Source: Musa acuminata AAA Group
Lineage: Eukaryota; Streptophyta; Magnoliopsida; Zingiberales; Musaceae
Assembly (NCBI RefSeq): GCF_036884655.1
Contig: NC_088342.1
Location: 30,843,001 to 30,907,000, forward strand
Length of the DNA stretch: 64,000 bases
Direction: 5' to 3'
Shown: piece after piece, positions 46,949 through 57,868 of the stretch
Layout of the letters: every line of letters starts with the position of its first letter
How positions within the stretch are numbered: the stretch's first letter is position 1
Position numbers and translations under genes: made by a program
Notes under the pieces: generated by a model
What the model was told of the DNA's origin: nothing
The model's input: only the letters and a program-made list of their open reading frames with translations
Databases searched by the model: none

Positions 46949-47980
46949 ATGATGACAATCAATTGATAATTGAGTTATCCTTAACTCCCCCTGTCTATAT
47001 GCCATAGTTGAGATAAGTCAACCTTGAATTCAAGACCTAAGAATTCAAGTGACGTATTGATAAGTTAGATCAGTTAAACTTATCAATACTCCCATCATGA
47101 TACTCATCATGATGTATCTCTTCAAAGATGATGTCAAGGCTTGACATACATCAACAAGTTTGTATGATTGTGTTTGTAACTATTCATCATGTAGTTTGAA
47201 CATTATCATATAAAGCTGTGAAACACTATTACATGATGCACATATCTGAAATGTTCTAGCAAGTTTTGCATTTTCTTCACATGATAGGATATCAATTTAG
47301 GGCATAATGCAAACTTTAGCACATGTTCACATATTTCTTGGTGATGCAAGGATGGCATAATCATACCAGTTTATCAATTCAGTGTTTATCAAGGATGGCA
47401 TAATCATACCAGTTTATCAATTCAATGTTTATCAATTCAAATTCATATATTTCTCCCCCTTTGTCATCAACAAAAAGTATAGCAATTATGATACCAGGAA
47501 AATAATATTAGCAAGCTTATAGAGGAATTTTAAGAGATTGCTTTAAATACTTCTTCCCCGTAAAGATTTTGTAGAATGGAATACATACTTCATCAAGTTT
47601 ATTCATGAAAATCTGTTTTATAGCATTCGAATAAATAAGATACATTCGGACAAGATTTTGTTGCATTTTTTCACATAGAAACATGGCAATCAAGTGATTT
47701 GATCATTCAATAAAGTCCGAAAAATAATATTAACTAGTTAAAGTATTCGGACACATCAACATTCCTAATTCTCTTCGAATGAAATCAAAGCACAAGGTTT
47801 TCAAAACTTTTTAGTTTCAAAGCACAACATTCTTAATTTGGACACATCACATACCAAACAGATATCATAAAAATCTGAGATAACTTTTACCACAAGGAGC
47901 ATGATATATGTTTACCACGATAGATGTTTACATCAGAAGTAACATAAGAAGTTTACAACAACAACAGGTGTTCAACAAGT
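46949..47980. other. AT-rich tail of element B
   Basis: Non-coding and homologous to the C tail. It contains a short tandem duplication (TTTATCAAGGATGGCATAATCATACCAG-type, 47345-47430) and the second polypurine tract. Confidence 0.55.
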
Positions 47981-49087
47981 TCATTGATGAGGTGGAAAAT
48001 TAAAGTGTCTAAACAAGGAGTCAAATTGACTATGAATTTGCTGCAGCTCAGATAGGATTTGATCTTGTCGTTGTTCAATCCGTTCTTGTCTCTGTTCGAA
48101 TTGATCCATTCGAATCCCAATTTCTTCGATGGATGTATGAGTTTGCTCAACTGGATGTGTTTCCTCAAAGGGAAGGGTCGGAGGAGATTGGGTACCCCTA
48201 AATACTGGTGTTTCCGGTTCTAGTTCAGGTTGAGGGTGATCAGTCCTTCTAGGGATTCTAACCCAGTTACCGTTTCTATAGTAACATCTTAGTCGGTGAA
48301 GTAGATTTTTGTTTATTATGCTGAATCGATCTACTTTCATTACTTCTTCTTCTGGTGGTATTAGAATGTCGTAAGCTTTCATTATTCTAGTGATTATACC
48401 ACCATATGGGAGCATCATATCTTTCTTAGATAATTCTAACATGTTTTGTTGAATAAGATAACCAAGACAGATGTCATGTCCCTTCATGATTGAGTACATA
48501 GTTCCTAATTCTAATTGACTTATTTCATCATGATGGTATTGTTTAGGAAGAATTATACTAGTCATGATATGATGAAGTATCTTAGTGTTTAAAGGCAATA
48601 GATGTTCACAACTTTTAGGAACTAATGCTATGTTAGGATTGGCAAAGATTGTTCCTAAGGCTTCAACATAGGATGTTCCAATACTTTCATCATCCCATGA
48701 TCCTCTAAAGTAAAGTCCTATGCTTTTTATGGGAATACCTATCATATCACAAATGAACCTATCAGTGATTGAGATGTGTTGTCCTAAAAGATAGGTGGAC
48801 ATCCTTTCTTCATCATCTATTTGTATGTTATTGTAAAATAATCTAACTAGCCTAGGATAGATGGGTTCGTTAATCTGCAAGATTGGAAGTAGATCTAGGT
48901 TTGCAAACCATTGGATAGTCTCTAAGTCTCTTAGTTCATTTAGATCTACGTATTTTCCCTTGCTGATACATCTAAGTTCAAAAGAGGGAAATTTTTCAGC
49001 ATGGTATTTTGAATCGAAAAGAGTGAAATCAAACTCTTCTACTAATCTCCTCTTTCCCTTGTCCCTTGAGGATCTTCTAGATCCCAT
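47981..49087 (-). CDS. Third ORF of SIRE-like element B (368 aa, intact; putative plant transposon-type protein)
   Basis: Complete frame. Residues 1-14 are basic (MGSRRSSRDKGKRR), resembling a nuclear signal. Residues about 25-270 form one domain shared with C and E, with WFANLDLLPILQI, EPIYPRLVRLFYNNI, YLLGQHISITD, IGIPIK, YFRGSWDDE, SCEHLLPLNTKILHHIM, ILPKQYHHDE, LGYLIQQNM and MLPYGGIITRI. A Pro/Glu-rich linker is followed by a heptad-like coiled coil (RMDQFEQRQERIEQRQDQIL) and an FNFPPHQ end. The central motifs recall the putative plant transposon protein family (PF20167, from memory). No signal peptide or membrane helix is seen. It occupies the position of the env-like ORF of SIRE1, but the sequence does not look like an envelope. 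Function unknown; the coiled coil suggests self-assembly. Confidence 0.82.
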   Translation of the reverse strand: MGSRRSSRDKGKRRLVEEFDFTLFDSKYHAEKFPSFELRCISKGKYVDLNELRDLETIQWFANLDLLPILQINEPIYPRLVRLFYNNIQIDDEERMSTYLLGQHISITDRFICDMIGIPIKSIGLYFRGSWDDESIGTSYVEALGTIFANPNIALVPKSCEHLLPLNTKILHHIMTSIILPKQYHHDEISQLELGTMYSIMKGHDICLGYLIQQNMLELSKKDMMLPYGGIITRIMKAYDILIPPEEEVMKVDRFSIINKNLLHRLRCYYRNGNWVRIPRRTDHPQPELEPETPVFRGTQSPPTLPFEETHPVEQTHTSIEEIGIRMDQFEQRQERIEQRQDQILSELQQIHSQFDSLFRHFNFPPHQ

Positions 49088-49831
49088 AACTACTGCTGTT
49101 TAGAGGGATGATGATGAGCAAGAGTAAATGAAGAACGAAACAGAATTTAAGGGCTTCTTAGAGAGTACCTTTGTGAAATCTTCAAGAGAAGGGAGGATTC
49201 TTGATGTTTTGCTCCGAAATGGAAGGTATTTGGAAGGCTTAGAGGAGTGAAATGAGAATGGAGGAGACTCGGAAGAGTAGAGGAGGAAATTGGAGTGAGT
49301 TGGGGTCGGTTTCACCGCCGGCCCTAGCGTGGGTTTAAAAAGGCAGAGTTGCGGGCGGTTGCACCTCTGGCTGGAGCGGTGCAACCTCTGGCAACCCGTG
49401 ACAGCTGGAGGTGCCACCGCCAGCTGGAGAGGTGCCACCGCCTGCAGCCAGTGGGCACCTAATGTGATTTGATCAGGGAGCCTTTGTCTTTAGGAGAGTT
49501 TTTCAGAGTAATTAATGTTTATTAAGATAGATCTTTTAACGTGCATATGTCGTACGTATGTTGATAGTTTGTTTGGTACCCCTTTTAAGATCATGACATA
49601 TTTAGTTTCTTCATGATACAAGAATTAATTCGTAGATGATAGTGTTGACGGGTTGGAAGATCAAGGGGATATGTGAATAATCATAAGGTTGTATCCAAAT
49701 CATATTTGTGATTTCATAACTTCCACTTGTTACTTAAGCGTTGCGAGTTCCTTTTTGACTCTTGGTTTATGACTATCGAGAGTCAAGGAGCAGAATATTA
49801 TTTCTTGCTCCGGCCTAAAATTTCAATGTTT
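49088..49831. other. Gag-to-third-ORF spacer of element B (site of missing pol)
   Basis: No integrase or RT sequence. Reading leftwards, gag is followed by CCGGAGCAAGAAATAAT, the same junction as in C. At 49305-49450 there is a GC-rich block (GGCGGTTGCACC, GGTGCCACCGCC), with TTTTTAAACCC (complement near 49332-49342) between it and the third ORF. Confidence 0.6.
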
Positions 49832-51415
49832 TTATAGGAAGGGATGATGTTTAAGTACCCATTTGCTTTTGGGTGCCTCATAAATAGATCTACATTTTCT
49901 ATCATGTTGCATAGAGTTTATCATGGTTCCTTTAGGAACCCAAATCAATTTGTTTGGACTTATTTTCTTGAATGGACAACAATGTGTCTTGTGTCCAGAT
50001 TTGCAACAAAAGTTGCACTTGGTTTGGTGTTGAACATGTAAGATGGGGCCTTTTATGAATGTGGTTGGATTTTGGTGAGGACTTCTCACGAATCCAATTC
50101 CACTTCTTTTGGGAACGTGACCCTTGTTTGTAAGGATCATGTTCAATGACTTGCTACCAACCTCGAATTTCTTCAAGGTGTCCTTAAGTAGCAAGTTTTC
50201 TTTTTGGAGAGTTTTTAGATCATGGCATTTTATGCATGGGTTTAAACTATCATGATGTTCAACATTTAACTTATCGAACTTACAAATAAGACTATCATGC
50301 TCCTTTTTTAGCAATTTGTATTTACTACTGATAGTCTTACACTCATCAAACAATTCATGGAAAGCATTTAATAATTCATCGAATGATAAATCTGCATCTA
50401 TTGAATTTGTTACCTCATCTTCGATGGCCATTAAGGCGTAATGAGCAACTTGCTCGGTGTTGGACTCCTCTTCTTCGGATGCGCTCGAATCAACCCATGT
50501 TGCTTGGAGCGCCTTCTTCTTTATTGTTCTTTTCTTGACTTGGGGACAATCACTCTTGTAATGTCCCGGCTTTTTGCATTCATAGCAGATTACTTGGTCC
50601 TTCTTGGGTTCAAGTTTATTTTTTGCATCATTCTTAAACTTGTTTTTCTTAAAGAACTTTTTAAACTTTCTTGTTAGAAGTGCCAAGTCATCATCACAGT
50701 CCTCATCACTTGAGTTTTCTCTCAAGTGGCATTCAGAAGTTTTGAGTGCCATATCCTTCCTGTTCTTTGGAAGGATGTCTTCTTGCTCTTCATGAGCTTT
50801 ACAAGTCATTTCGTAGGTCATTAATGACCCGATTAGTTCTTCAAGAGGGAAATTTCGCAGATCTTTTGCCTCTTGAATAGCAGTGACTTTAGGATCCCAA
50901 CTCTTAGGAAGGGATCTTAGTATCTTATTAACAAGCTCAAAATCCGAAAAGCTCTTTCCGAGTCCTTTTAGACCGTTGACGACATCCGTGAAACGGGTAA
51001 ACATGTCGCCAATGGTTTCACTCGGTTTCATACGAAAAAGTTCGAAAGAATGTAACAGCAAATTGATTTTTGACTCTTTTACTCTACTTGTGCCCTCATG
51101 GGTCACTTCGAGTGTGTGCCAAATATCAAATGTAGTTTCACAAGTTGAAACACGGTTAAACTCGTTTTTATCAAGTGCACAAAATAAGGCATTCATAGCC
51201 TTTGCATTAAGAGCGAAAGCCTTCTTCTCCAAATCATTCCAATCGATCATTGGAAGAGAAGACTTCGAAAAACCATTCTCGACAAGATTCCAAAGATCAA
51301 TGTCCATAGAAATAAGAAAGATTCTCATTCGGGTCTTCCAATAGGTGTAGTCCGTCCCATTAAACATGGGTGGACGTGTAATAGAATGGCCCTCTTGGTT
51401 TCCGGCGTAAGCCAT
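49832..51415 (-). CDS. gag: SIRE-like Gag, element B (527 aa, intact)
   Basis: Uninterrupted frame starting MAYAGNQEGHSITRPPMFNG, 37 bases after the primer site. Residues 20-250 form the UBN2/copia-type Gag domain (YTYWKTRMRIFL, ALNAKAMNALFCALDK, FDIWHTLEVTHEGTSRVKE, MKPSETIGDMFTRFTDVV, KILRSLPKSWDPKV, LEELIGSLMTYEM). A basic stretch and one CCHC zinc knuckle, CYECKKPGHYKSDC (about residue 278), follow. The C-terminal third has an acidic linker, a coiled-coil-like KLLKKEHDSLICKFDKL region, and a second Cys/His cluster, CNFCCKSGHKTHCC. The family forms the virus-like particle that packages element RNA. It ends TAA at a position where relatives C and E also have a stop. Being intact in an element without pol, it could supply its own particle. 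Confidence 0.92.
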   Translation of the reverse strand: MAYAGNQEGHSITRPPMFNGTDYTYWKTRMRIFLISMDIDLWNLVENGFSKSSLPMIDWNDLEKKAFALNAKAMNALFCALDKNEFNRVSTCETTFDIWHTLEVTHEGTSRVKESKINLLLHSFELFRMKPSETIGDMFTRFTDVVNGLKGLGKSFSDFELVNKILRSLPKSWDPKVTAIQEAKDLRNFPLEELIGSLMTYEMTCKAHEEQEDILPKNRKDMALKTSECHLRENSSDEDCDDDLALLTRKFKKFFKKNKFKNDAKNKLEPKKDQVICYECKKPGHYKSDCPQVKKRTIKKKALQATWVDSSASEEEESNTEQVAHYALMAIEDEVTNSIDADLSFDELLNAFHELFDECKTISSKYKLLKKEHDSLICKFDKLNVEHHDSLNPCIKCHDLKTLQKENLLLKDTLKKFEVGSKSLNMILTNKGHVPKRSGIGFVRSPHQNPTTFIKGPILHVQHQTKCNFCCKSGHKTHCCPFKKISPNKLIWVPKGTMINSMQHDRKCRSIYEAPKSKWVLKHHPFL

Positions 51416-51451
51416 CTCTCTTGGGTTTTAATCCTTTTGAGAGTTAACCGG

Positions 51452-51463
51452 GCTCTGATACCA
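51452..51463 (-). promoter_or_regulatory. Primer-binding site of element B
   Basis: The minus strand reads TGGTATCAGAGC, two bases inside the 5' LTR. Confidence 0.85.
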
Positions 51464-51465
51464 AT

Positions 51466-53425
51466 TGTTAGGATCGAGAGCACTAAGAGGGGGGGGGGGG
51501 TGAATTAGTGCAGCGGAAAACTTACAGCGATTTAAAACCAAAAGCCGCGTTCGTTCAATAAAAACTATTATGATGCAAAAGCTAATTCTCAGTTTGTATC
51601 TAAGTGCAGTTTGCGTCTAAGCGCAGATTGCGTCTAAGCGCAGTTTGCGTCTAAACACAGTTTGCGTTTAAGCGCAGTTTGCGTCTAAGCGCAGTTTGCG
51701 TCTAAACGCAGATTTACGTCTAAACGCAGATTTACGCCTAAACGCAGTTTTACGTCTAAACGCAGATTTACGTCTAAACTCAGTTTACGTCTAAAAACGT
51801 CTAAGCACAGTTTGAGCAGTTTTACGTCTAAACACAATTTTACGTCTAAACACAGATTTACGTCTAAACGCAGTTTTAAAGGGAGCTGAACTTTAGAAAC
51901 TCGTTCGTAAAAGCGCAGAAGACAGTTTTGCAGAATCAAGGCGTAAACGTAAACTGCAATGTAAATATCGTACGAAAACACTAGTATACGTCTGAAAACA
52001 GATTCGGACAGATCAGCACTTAAAAGCTTGTTCGTGAAGGCGTAGAAGACAGTTTTGCAGAATTAAAACGTAAACGTAAACTGCAATGTAAATATCGTAC
52101 GAAAACACCGATTTACGTCTGAATACAGATTCGGAAAGAACAGCACTTAGAACTTGTTCGTAAAAGCGCAGAGAGCAGTAGTTATGAAGGAGGTTTGCAG
52201 TAATGATAAAGTGCTCAAAATAAACGCAAACCAGAGATTTAGAGTGGTTCGGTCAGTCTTGACCTACTCCACTTTTGGCTTCCTCCACCGACGAGGTCAC
52301 CGACGTCAACTAGGGGCCTTCCTTCAATAGGCGAAGGCCAACTGCCCTTTTACAGTTTCTCTCCTTTTGACAGGCTCAGGAGACAACCTTTACAGACCTT
52401 TCTCTCCTCACTTTACAACTTAAAACTTGAAGAACAGAAGGAGGAGACTTAAAGGCTTTACAACACTTTTGAGCTCTTAGAATCACAGAAAAGATCAAGA
52501 TTTCGGTGTAGGTCTGTATCTTTTCAGTGCTGAATGGGTGGGGTATTTATAGGCCCCAACCCAATTCAAATTTGGAGCTCAAAACGATCAAATCCCGGAA
52601 TTCTGGGATCAGGCGGTTGCACCACTTGACTGGAGAGGTTGCACCGCCTGGCAGAGCTCGAAGACCGAGCTCAGGCGGTGCCACCTCTTGACTGAGGCGG
52701 TTGCACCTCTCTGCCAGAGCTCGAAGACCGAGCTCAGGCGGTGCCACCTCTCTATTAGGGAGGTTGCACCGCCCAGTCTTGCTCGAAGACTGAGCTCAGG
52801 CGGTGCCACCTCCCGGCTGGGGAGGTTGCACCGCCCAGTCTCGCTGGGAGGCTTAGCCCAGGCGGTGCCACCTCCTGGCCTGGGCGGTTGCACCTCCTGG
52901 TGCAATCAGGGTCCGAATGGTTCATTCCATTCGGCCCAATTTCAGTCTTTCAGGGGCCCAATTGCCCCAAGATTAAGCCAATGGGATCACCTCCCATTTT
53001 CCAACTTAATCAACGTGCTAACTACGATTAAATCTAAGACAACTTCTGCAGCTTTGCTTCGGTGCGTCAATCGCTTCTTCCGGCAAGTTTCCGGCGAACT
53101 TCCGTCGATCATCCGATGAACCCTCGGTGATGCTCCTGCGGACTTCCGGCAAACTCCTGGACTTTGCGACGATCCACTTGGCAAGTTCCGACGAGCTTCG
53201 CTTGGCAAGCTTCTGGACTTCTCGGATCTGTTCTCGCAGAACCTCCGACGACCGTCCGAACTTCCGTCGAACTCTCGAACTCCCAATGTGATCATGAACT
53301 TGACTCCGGCGCAACTCCTGCTGCTTGTCTAACTTTCATCGTAGTTAATCCTGCACACTTATCTCAACACATTGATTAGACAACAAATGACAATTGACTT
53401 CATCATCAAAATCCGAGATTCAACA
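51466..53425 (-). repeat. 5' LTR of element B (1960 bp)
   Basis: Collinear with 45030-46933. The GC array (52612-52900) has one extra unit, the minisatellite (51590-51880) has about one unit less, and the G tract is 12 bases. Other differences are only a few substitutions. Confidence 0.92.
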
Positions 53426-54214
53426 CAACCAACTACCCAAGCCTCTTAGATTAGTGGATCTCTATCTAATAATCTCTCATTGGCTCTTATTGGATCTCAT
53501 CTATAGGATTCAATAATTCAAGGGCTAATTGGATATCCAATAAGATAGGGGCTCCGAAGGATATATCATATCCGAACCTCTACTTGTCGCAATGCCTACC
53601 ATATGTGTATGACCCTCTAGGCCTAATATTGAGCCGACCGTGAGTCATACCTGTAAGAACTCCTTCTAGCTCAGTGAATTATTATCTCCATAATAATTCA
53701 CTCGACTCATCGACTGTGGACGTACTAGGCCACTACATCGTAGTTCCCAAAGACCGTATACCGAACATGGTCCTGTCAGATCCATACAGTTTCTACTCGA
53801 GTCTCGCTCTAATCGGATTCTCTCAGAGAACTCTTTCTCTTTCAATCCGAATGATCCTAATTAGAGATTTGTTTGAGCAAAATCACATGGGATATTTCTC
53901 TCATGACACTGAAAGTAGATGATCCTCAATCGACACTCAATAGCTCTCGTAAGGTTGGCTACCACTCCCGATGACTAGTTGTGCTAGATTTGATATCTCT
54001 AGACTTATAAGTCTGGTATCAAAGAGTGGAGTACTCATATAGGACATCCTTTGTGTCTCAAGTCTAAGGACCAAATCCACCACTAGGACTACGGATTCAC
54101 TGTATGATAATAAGGCATCATCAACCATCCAGCATTCAATGAGCGAATCAATCAGTGAACTTATTCTCCAATGAGCACATGCATTATATCCCTAGTATCC
54201 CCATATGAGTAGCT
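53426..54214 (-). repeat. 5' LTR of A2, piece 3
   Basis: It resumes with the duplicated CAACC and runs through the ATCCAAT-rich upstream block and the GAGTCATACCTGT...AGAACTCCTTCTAGCTC segment to TAGCT (54210-54214), where element E is inserted. Confidence 0.85.
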
Positions 54215-55464
54215 TGTTAGGATCGGAGCGACACTAAGAGGGGGGGGGGGGGGGGGGGGGGTGAATTAGTGCAGTGGATTAAAACGTCGGTTTTGATAAA
54301 TCTTTCGTACGATAAAAATCGAACTCGGAAGTGCTTAACTTGAAAGCATATTCGCAAAGTTGTGCAGCCAAGGTAATGAGGAAATAAAGCAAGTAAGAAG
54401 GTTTGCAGTAATGTAAATAGCAGTAATGAAATGCAACCAGAGATTACGCTGATTTTAAAGTGGTTCGGTCAAATGACCTACATCCACTTGCGAGGCCCCT
54501 CTTCGATGAGGCTCCCACCTTCCACTAGCAAATCTCTTGAAAGGGAAGGGTAAATACCCCTCTTACAACTTTCTTTACAAACGGTTCACTCTCTTACAGA
54601 TTTTCAGCAAGAAAGAAGGAGGTGAACACTAGTAAATTGAAAACAAGACTAGCTAGGACTTTTCTAAGACCTTTCTCTCAATCAATTGCTTCTCAAAAAG
54701 TTGTAATCTCAGCTGAGATTTGAGGGGTATTTATAGGCCTCAAGAGGATTCAAATTTGGGCTCCAAAATTTGAATCCTCTTTGATTCCCGATGCTGGCGA
54801 TGCCACCGCTTGTCAGTGGCGGTGCCACCGCCTGTCAGTGGCGGTGCCATCGCCTGTCACTGTCAGACACTGACAGTGGACTGGCGGTGTCACCGCCCAG
54901 CCAAGAGGTGCCACCGCCCAACCAGGCGGTGCCACAGCCTAGCTCTCTAGGTTCACTGGTTGGGCTTAAATTTAGCCCAAACCAAAACTAATTTTGGGCC
55001 CAGTTGGCCCCTAACCAGGATATAGGATTATCTCTTAATCCTAATCCTAATTACAAGTGAACTACATAACAAAAAAAACATCCTAAGCAAGTTTTCAATC
55101 GCGAACATCAAGTCTTGTTCCGGCGAGCTTTCCGACAAACTTCCTCCGACGGACTCCCTGCAAGCTCCCGATCTTGTGATGACTTTAACGAGTAGCCGAG
55201 CCTTCTCGGTGATCTCCGTGAACCTCCGACGATCTCTTCGGCGAACTTCCGAAAATTCCAATAGATTCCCGATTTCTTCTCGGTTGGTTCCGGCAACATC
55301 TCCGACGATTCTTCGGACTCTTAAACGTCCATCGAACTTGACTCCAGTATTCTTGCTTTGTGTTTTCTGGTTATCGTAGTTAATCCTGCACACTTAACTC
55401 AATAATATGGATTAGATCAATTAACCCATCAATTGATTTTATCATCAAAATCCGAGATTCAACA
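54215..55464 (-). repeat. 3' LTR of element E (1250 bp)
   Basis: On the minus strand TGTTGAATCTCGG...CGATCCTAACA. GC hairpin array 54790-54945, TATA complement TATTTATA at 54728-54735, and a 22-base G tract at 54240-54261. It is shorter than the B and C LTRs, so it belongs to another subfamily close to D. Confidence 0.9.
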
Positions 55465-55479
55465 ATCTCCCCCTTTTTG
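55465..55479 (-). promoter_or_regulatory. Polypurine tract of element E
   Basis: The minus strand reads CAAAAAGGGGGAGAT directly before the 3' LTR. A second one (complement of 55926-55937) lies about 460 bases upstream. Confidence 0.7.
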
Positions 55480-56211
55480 ATGATGACAATCAATTGATGA
55501 CGGAGTTAAACATAACTCCCCCTATCTATATGCCATATTATGAGAAGATAAAAACACTTGAATTCCATCCCATTGAATTCAAGCATAAATCGATAAGTTC
55601 TAACCGTAGAACTTATCGTTATTCTCATTAAGCAACAGTAAGTACGAAACTTCGATGAAAATCATTTTCAAGTTGAATAATAAGAGACAATTTTTACTAC
55701 GATAGGAGATAAAGATTTTCAACATGAATTTCATGATATAAGTGTAAGGCATGCTTTCAATATGATCAATCAATCTTGCGATATTCTCAAAGATTTTGCA
55801 AGGCATATAAGACATTCATATCACACAAGCTTTTGTAATTCATATAAGTCATGTTAACGATACGCATAAGACATTTTCATTAAGTCATGCTATCGAAATG
55901 GTATAAGTCATCATTTAGTCATCACTTCTCCCCCTTTGTCATCAACAAAAAAGGGAATGAGACTTGAAGCATATAACTTGTGATTATAATATCAGGAATT
56001 CAGCATTGATCATACAAAAATTCATCATCCAAAATTAAGTACGCTAAAATATTTACGCAGAGTTCATCTTAAAGGAAAAATCAGCATTCATCCAAAAGCA
56101 TATATCCAGAATTTTAAAATTACATGTAAAAAGAAGGTTCAGTTTTCGTTCAAAAGATGACCAGCTTCGAACTTGATATTAAGAGTAAACAGAACAGAAT
56201 AAAAAGATACA
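55480..56211. other. AT-rich tail of element E
   Basis: Non-coding. It shares with the B and C tails the TGATGATGACAATCAATTG start and the second polypurine tract with TTTGTCATCAACAAAAA. Confidence 0.5.
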
Positions 56212-57327
56212 TCAATCCTTAGGAGGTAATGCATAGTGCTGATACATAACATATATTTTTTGATTTAGTTGTCGTAGTTCCTTCAAAATTTCAATTTGCT
56301 GGAGTTGAATTTGTTCTTACTGCGATTTGAGTTGGTCTTATTGGAATTTGATCTGAGACAGTTCTGCTATAATGAGTCCTTCAGAGGATGAAACAGGAGC
56401 TGAAGGTGCTGCACCAAAGGGACTAGGAGGAGGAGATTCATTTCCCCTAAAAATTGGTGTTTCTGGTTGTTCTACTAGTGGGGGAATAGTATCAGTTCTC
56501 CTAGGTTGCCTTACCCATATTCCATTGTTAAATGTGCACCTAAGTCTCTTTAGTAGATTTTTATTGATGATGTTATATCTATCACTTTGAATTGTTTCTT
56601 CATCGGGTGGGATGCAAATGTCATAGGCATGAAGAAATCTAGTGATTAACCCCCCATATGGCAACATAGTATCTTTAGCTGTAATATCCTACATGTGTTG
56701 CCGTATTGAGTATCCAAAACAGTTATGTTGACCGGTCATAATCCAATACATGGTGCTTATCTCTATTAGACTCATTTCATCAAGATGATATTGCTTAGGG
56801 AATAGTATGCTTGTTATGATATGATGAAGAATCTTAGAGTTAAAAGGTAGTAAGTGTTCGCAACTCTTGGGTATTATTCCGAGGTCCGAGTTTGCAAAAA
56901 TGGTTTTGACAGCTTCGGTGTAAGTTGCTCCTATTATATTAACATCCCATTTACCTCTAAAATAGCAACCCCTATCTTTTTCAGTGATTCCAATTAGTTC
57001 ACAAATAGTATGATTAGAAATCCTAATTTGTGTTCCTAAAAGGTAAGTACTTAGGCTATCGTTATCTACCCATAGGTTTGCATAAAAGAGCCTAACTATC
57101 CTAGGATAAATTGGTTCATCTATTTGTAGGAGAGGTAGGGCCTCTAGATGAGCAAACCACCTAATGGGTTCTAAGTCTCCTAGTTCATCGAGATCAACGT
57201 GTTTACCCTTATGGATATATCTTGTTTCAAATTTTGGAAACCTAAGGGCTTCTTCTTTGAATCTAAAAAGATCGTGGTCATATGAATCTCCTTCAATCCT
57301 TTTCCCTTTTGATCTCTTAGGAGCCAT
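56212..57327 (-). pseudogene. Third ORF of SIRE-like element E (371 codons, three in-frame stops)
   Basis: It starts MAPKRSKGKRIEGD and is clearly homologous to the B and C third ORFs: KHVDLDELGDLEPIRWFAHL, EPIYPRIVRLFYANL, STYLLGTQIRIS, CYFRGKWD, SCEHLLPFNSKILHHIITS, FPKQYHLDEM and MLPYGGLITRFL. Stops at about 56686-56688 (after IRQHM), 56338-56340 and near 56320 fall in Gln-rich contexts, consistent with C-to-T changes of Gln codons. The tail QLQQIEILKELRQLNQKI keeps coiled-coil character. It is well diverged from B/C at residue level while motif order is kept, which suggests a long shared history with this lineage rather than a recent capture. Confidence 0.85.
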
Positions 57328-57659
57328 TTTCTAGACAAGATGAAAAGGAAAATATGAAATTGTAATGAGTAGGTAAAACAAGAAGAAAGGGAACAAAGGA
57401 TTTTACCTTATGGAGTGTTTCTTGGAGGATGGAGAGCTTGGACCAATAAGAATCCCTCTCCAAGGTTTGTAGAGGTTAGAATGAGGGATTGAGAGAGTTT
57501 GGGAGAGTTGGAGCAAGGCTTCCTCGGGTTTGGGGCGGTGTCACCGTCGGCCCTAACCATTTGGGATTTATAGGGTGTCTCGGGCAGTGCCATCGCCTGG
57601 CGCCCGAGCGCTCAGGCGGTGCTACCGCCGGTTCTGGCGGTGCCACCGCTGGCGTGCTG

Positions 57660-57735
<76 letters not shown>

Positions 57736-57868
57736 AGAGGTGTTTGACTCAAGATAGAATAAGGTAATTTATCATGTCATTTAGAATCAAAAGAGAAGGA
57801 TCAAATTCATCGAGGAACGGAGAGAGGATGAAAAACTTTACAAAAAATCCATTCAAACAAGTTTATTC
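57328..57868. other. Pol-to-third-ORF spacer of element E, with internal promoter-like block
   Basis: From right to left: AT-rich DNA, a (TA)n run (57663-57731), a GC-rich block with GGCGGTGCCACCGC units (57580-57655), then on the minus strand CCCTATAAATCCC (TATA complement 57566-57572), and about 240 bases to the third ORF start. The order GC array then TATA copies that of the LTR promoter. Confidence 0.6.
57663..57731. repeat. (TA)n microsatellite in element E
   Basis: About 34 uninterrupted TA dinucleotides. It lies in non-coding spacer DNA. Confidence 0.95.

Larger units (their letters stand above)
45030..53425 (-). mobile_element. SIRE-like copia element B, non-autonomous, young, with intact gag and third ORF
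   Basis: 8396 bp flanked by a perfect duplication CAACC (45025-45029 and 53426-53430). On the minus strand: 5' LTR 53425-51466, tRNA-Met primer site 51463-51452, open gag 51415-49832, pol-less spacer, open third ORF 49087-47981, AT-rich tail, polypurine tract, 3' LTR 46933-45030. The LTRs are nearly identical outside repeat-number differences, the perfect target duplication is kept, and both frames are open. So this is the youngest insertion in the window. With no integrase or RT it would need enzymes from a relative such as E. Confidence 0.93.

Noticed and set aside
47981..49087. Third ORF as a classical retroviral-type envelope
   Set aside because: There is no signal peptide, no transmembrane helix and no glycosylation-rich ectodomain; the N-terminus is basic and the C-terminus is a Gln-rich coiled coil.
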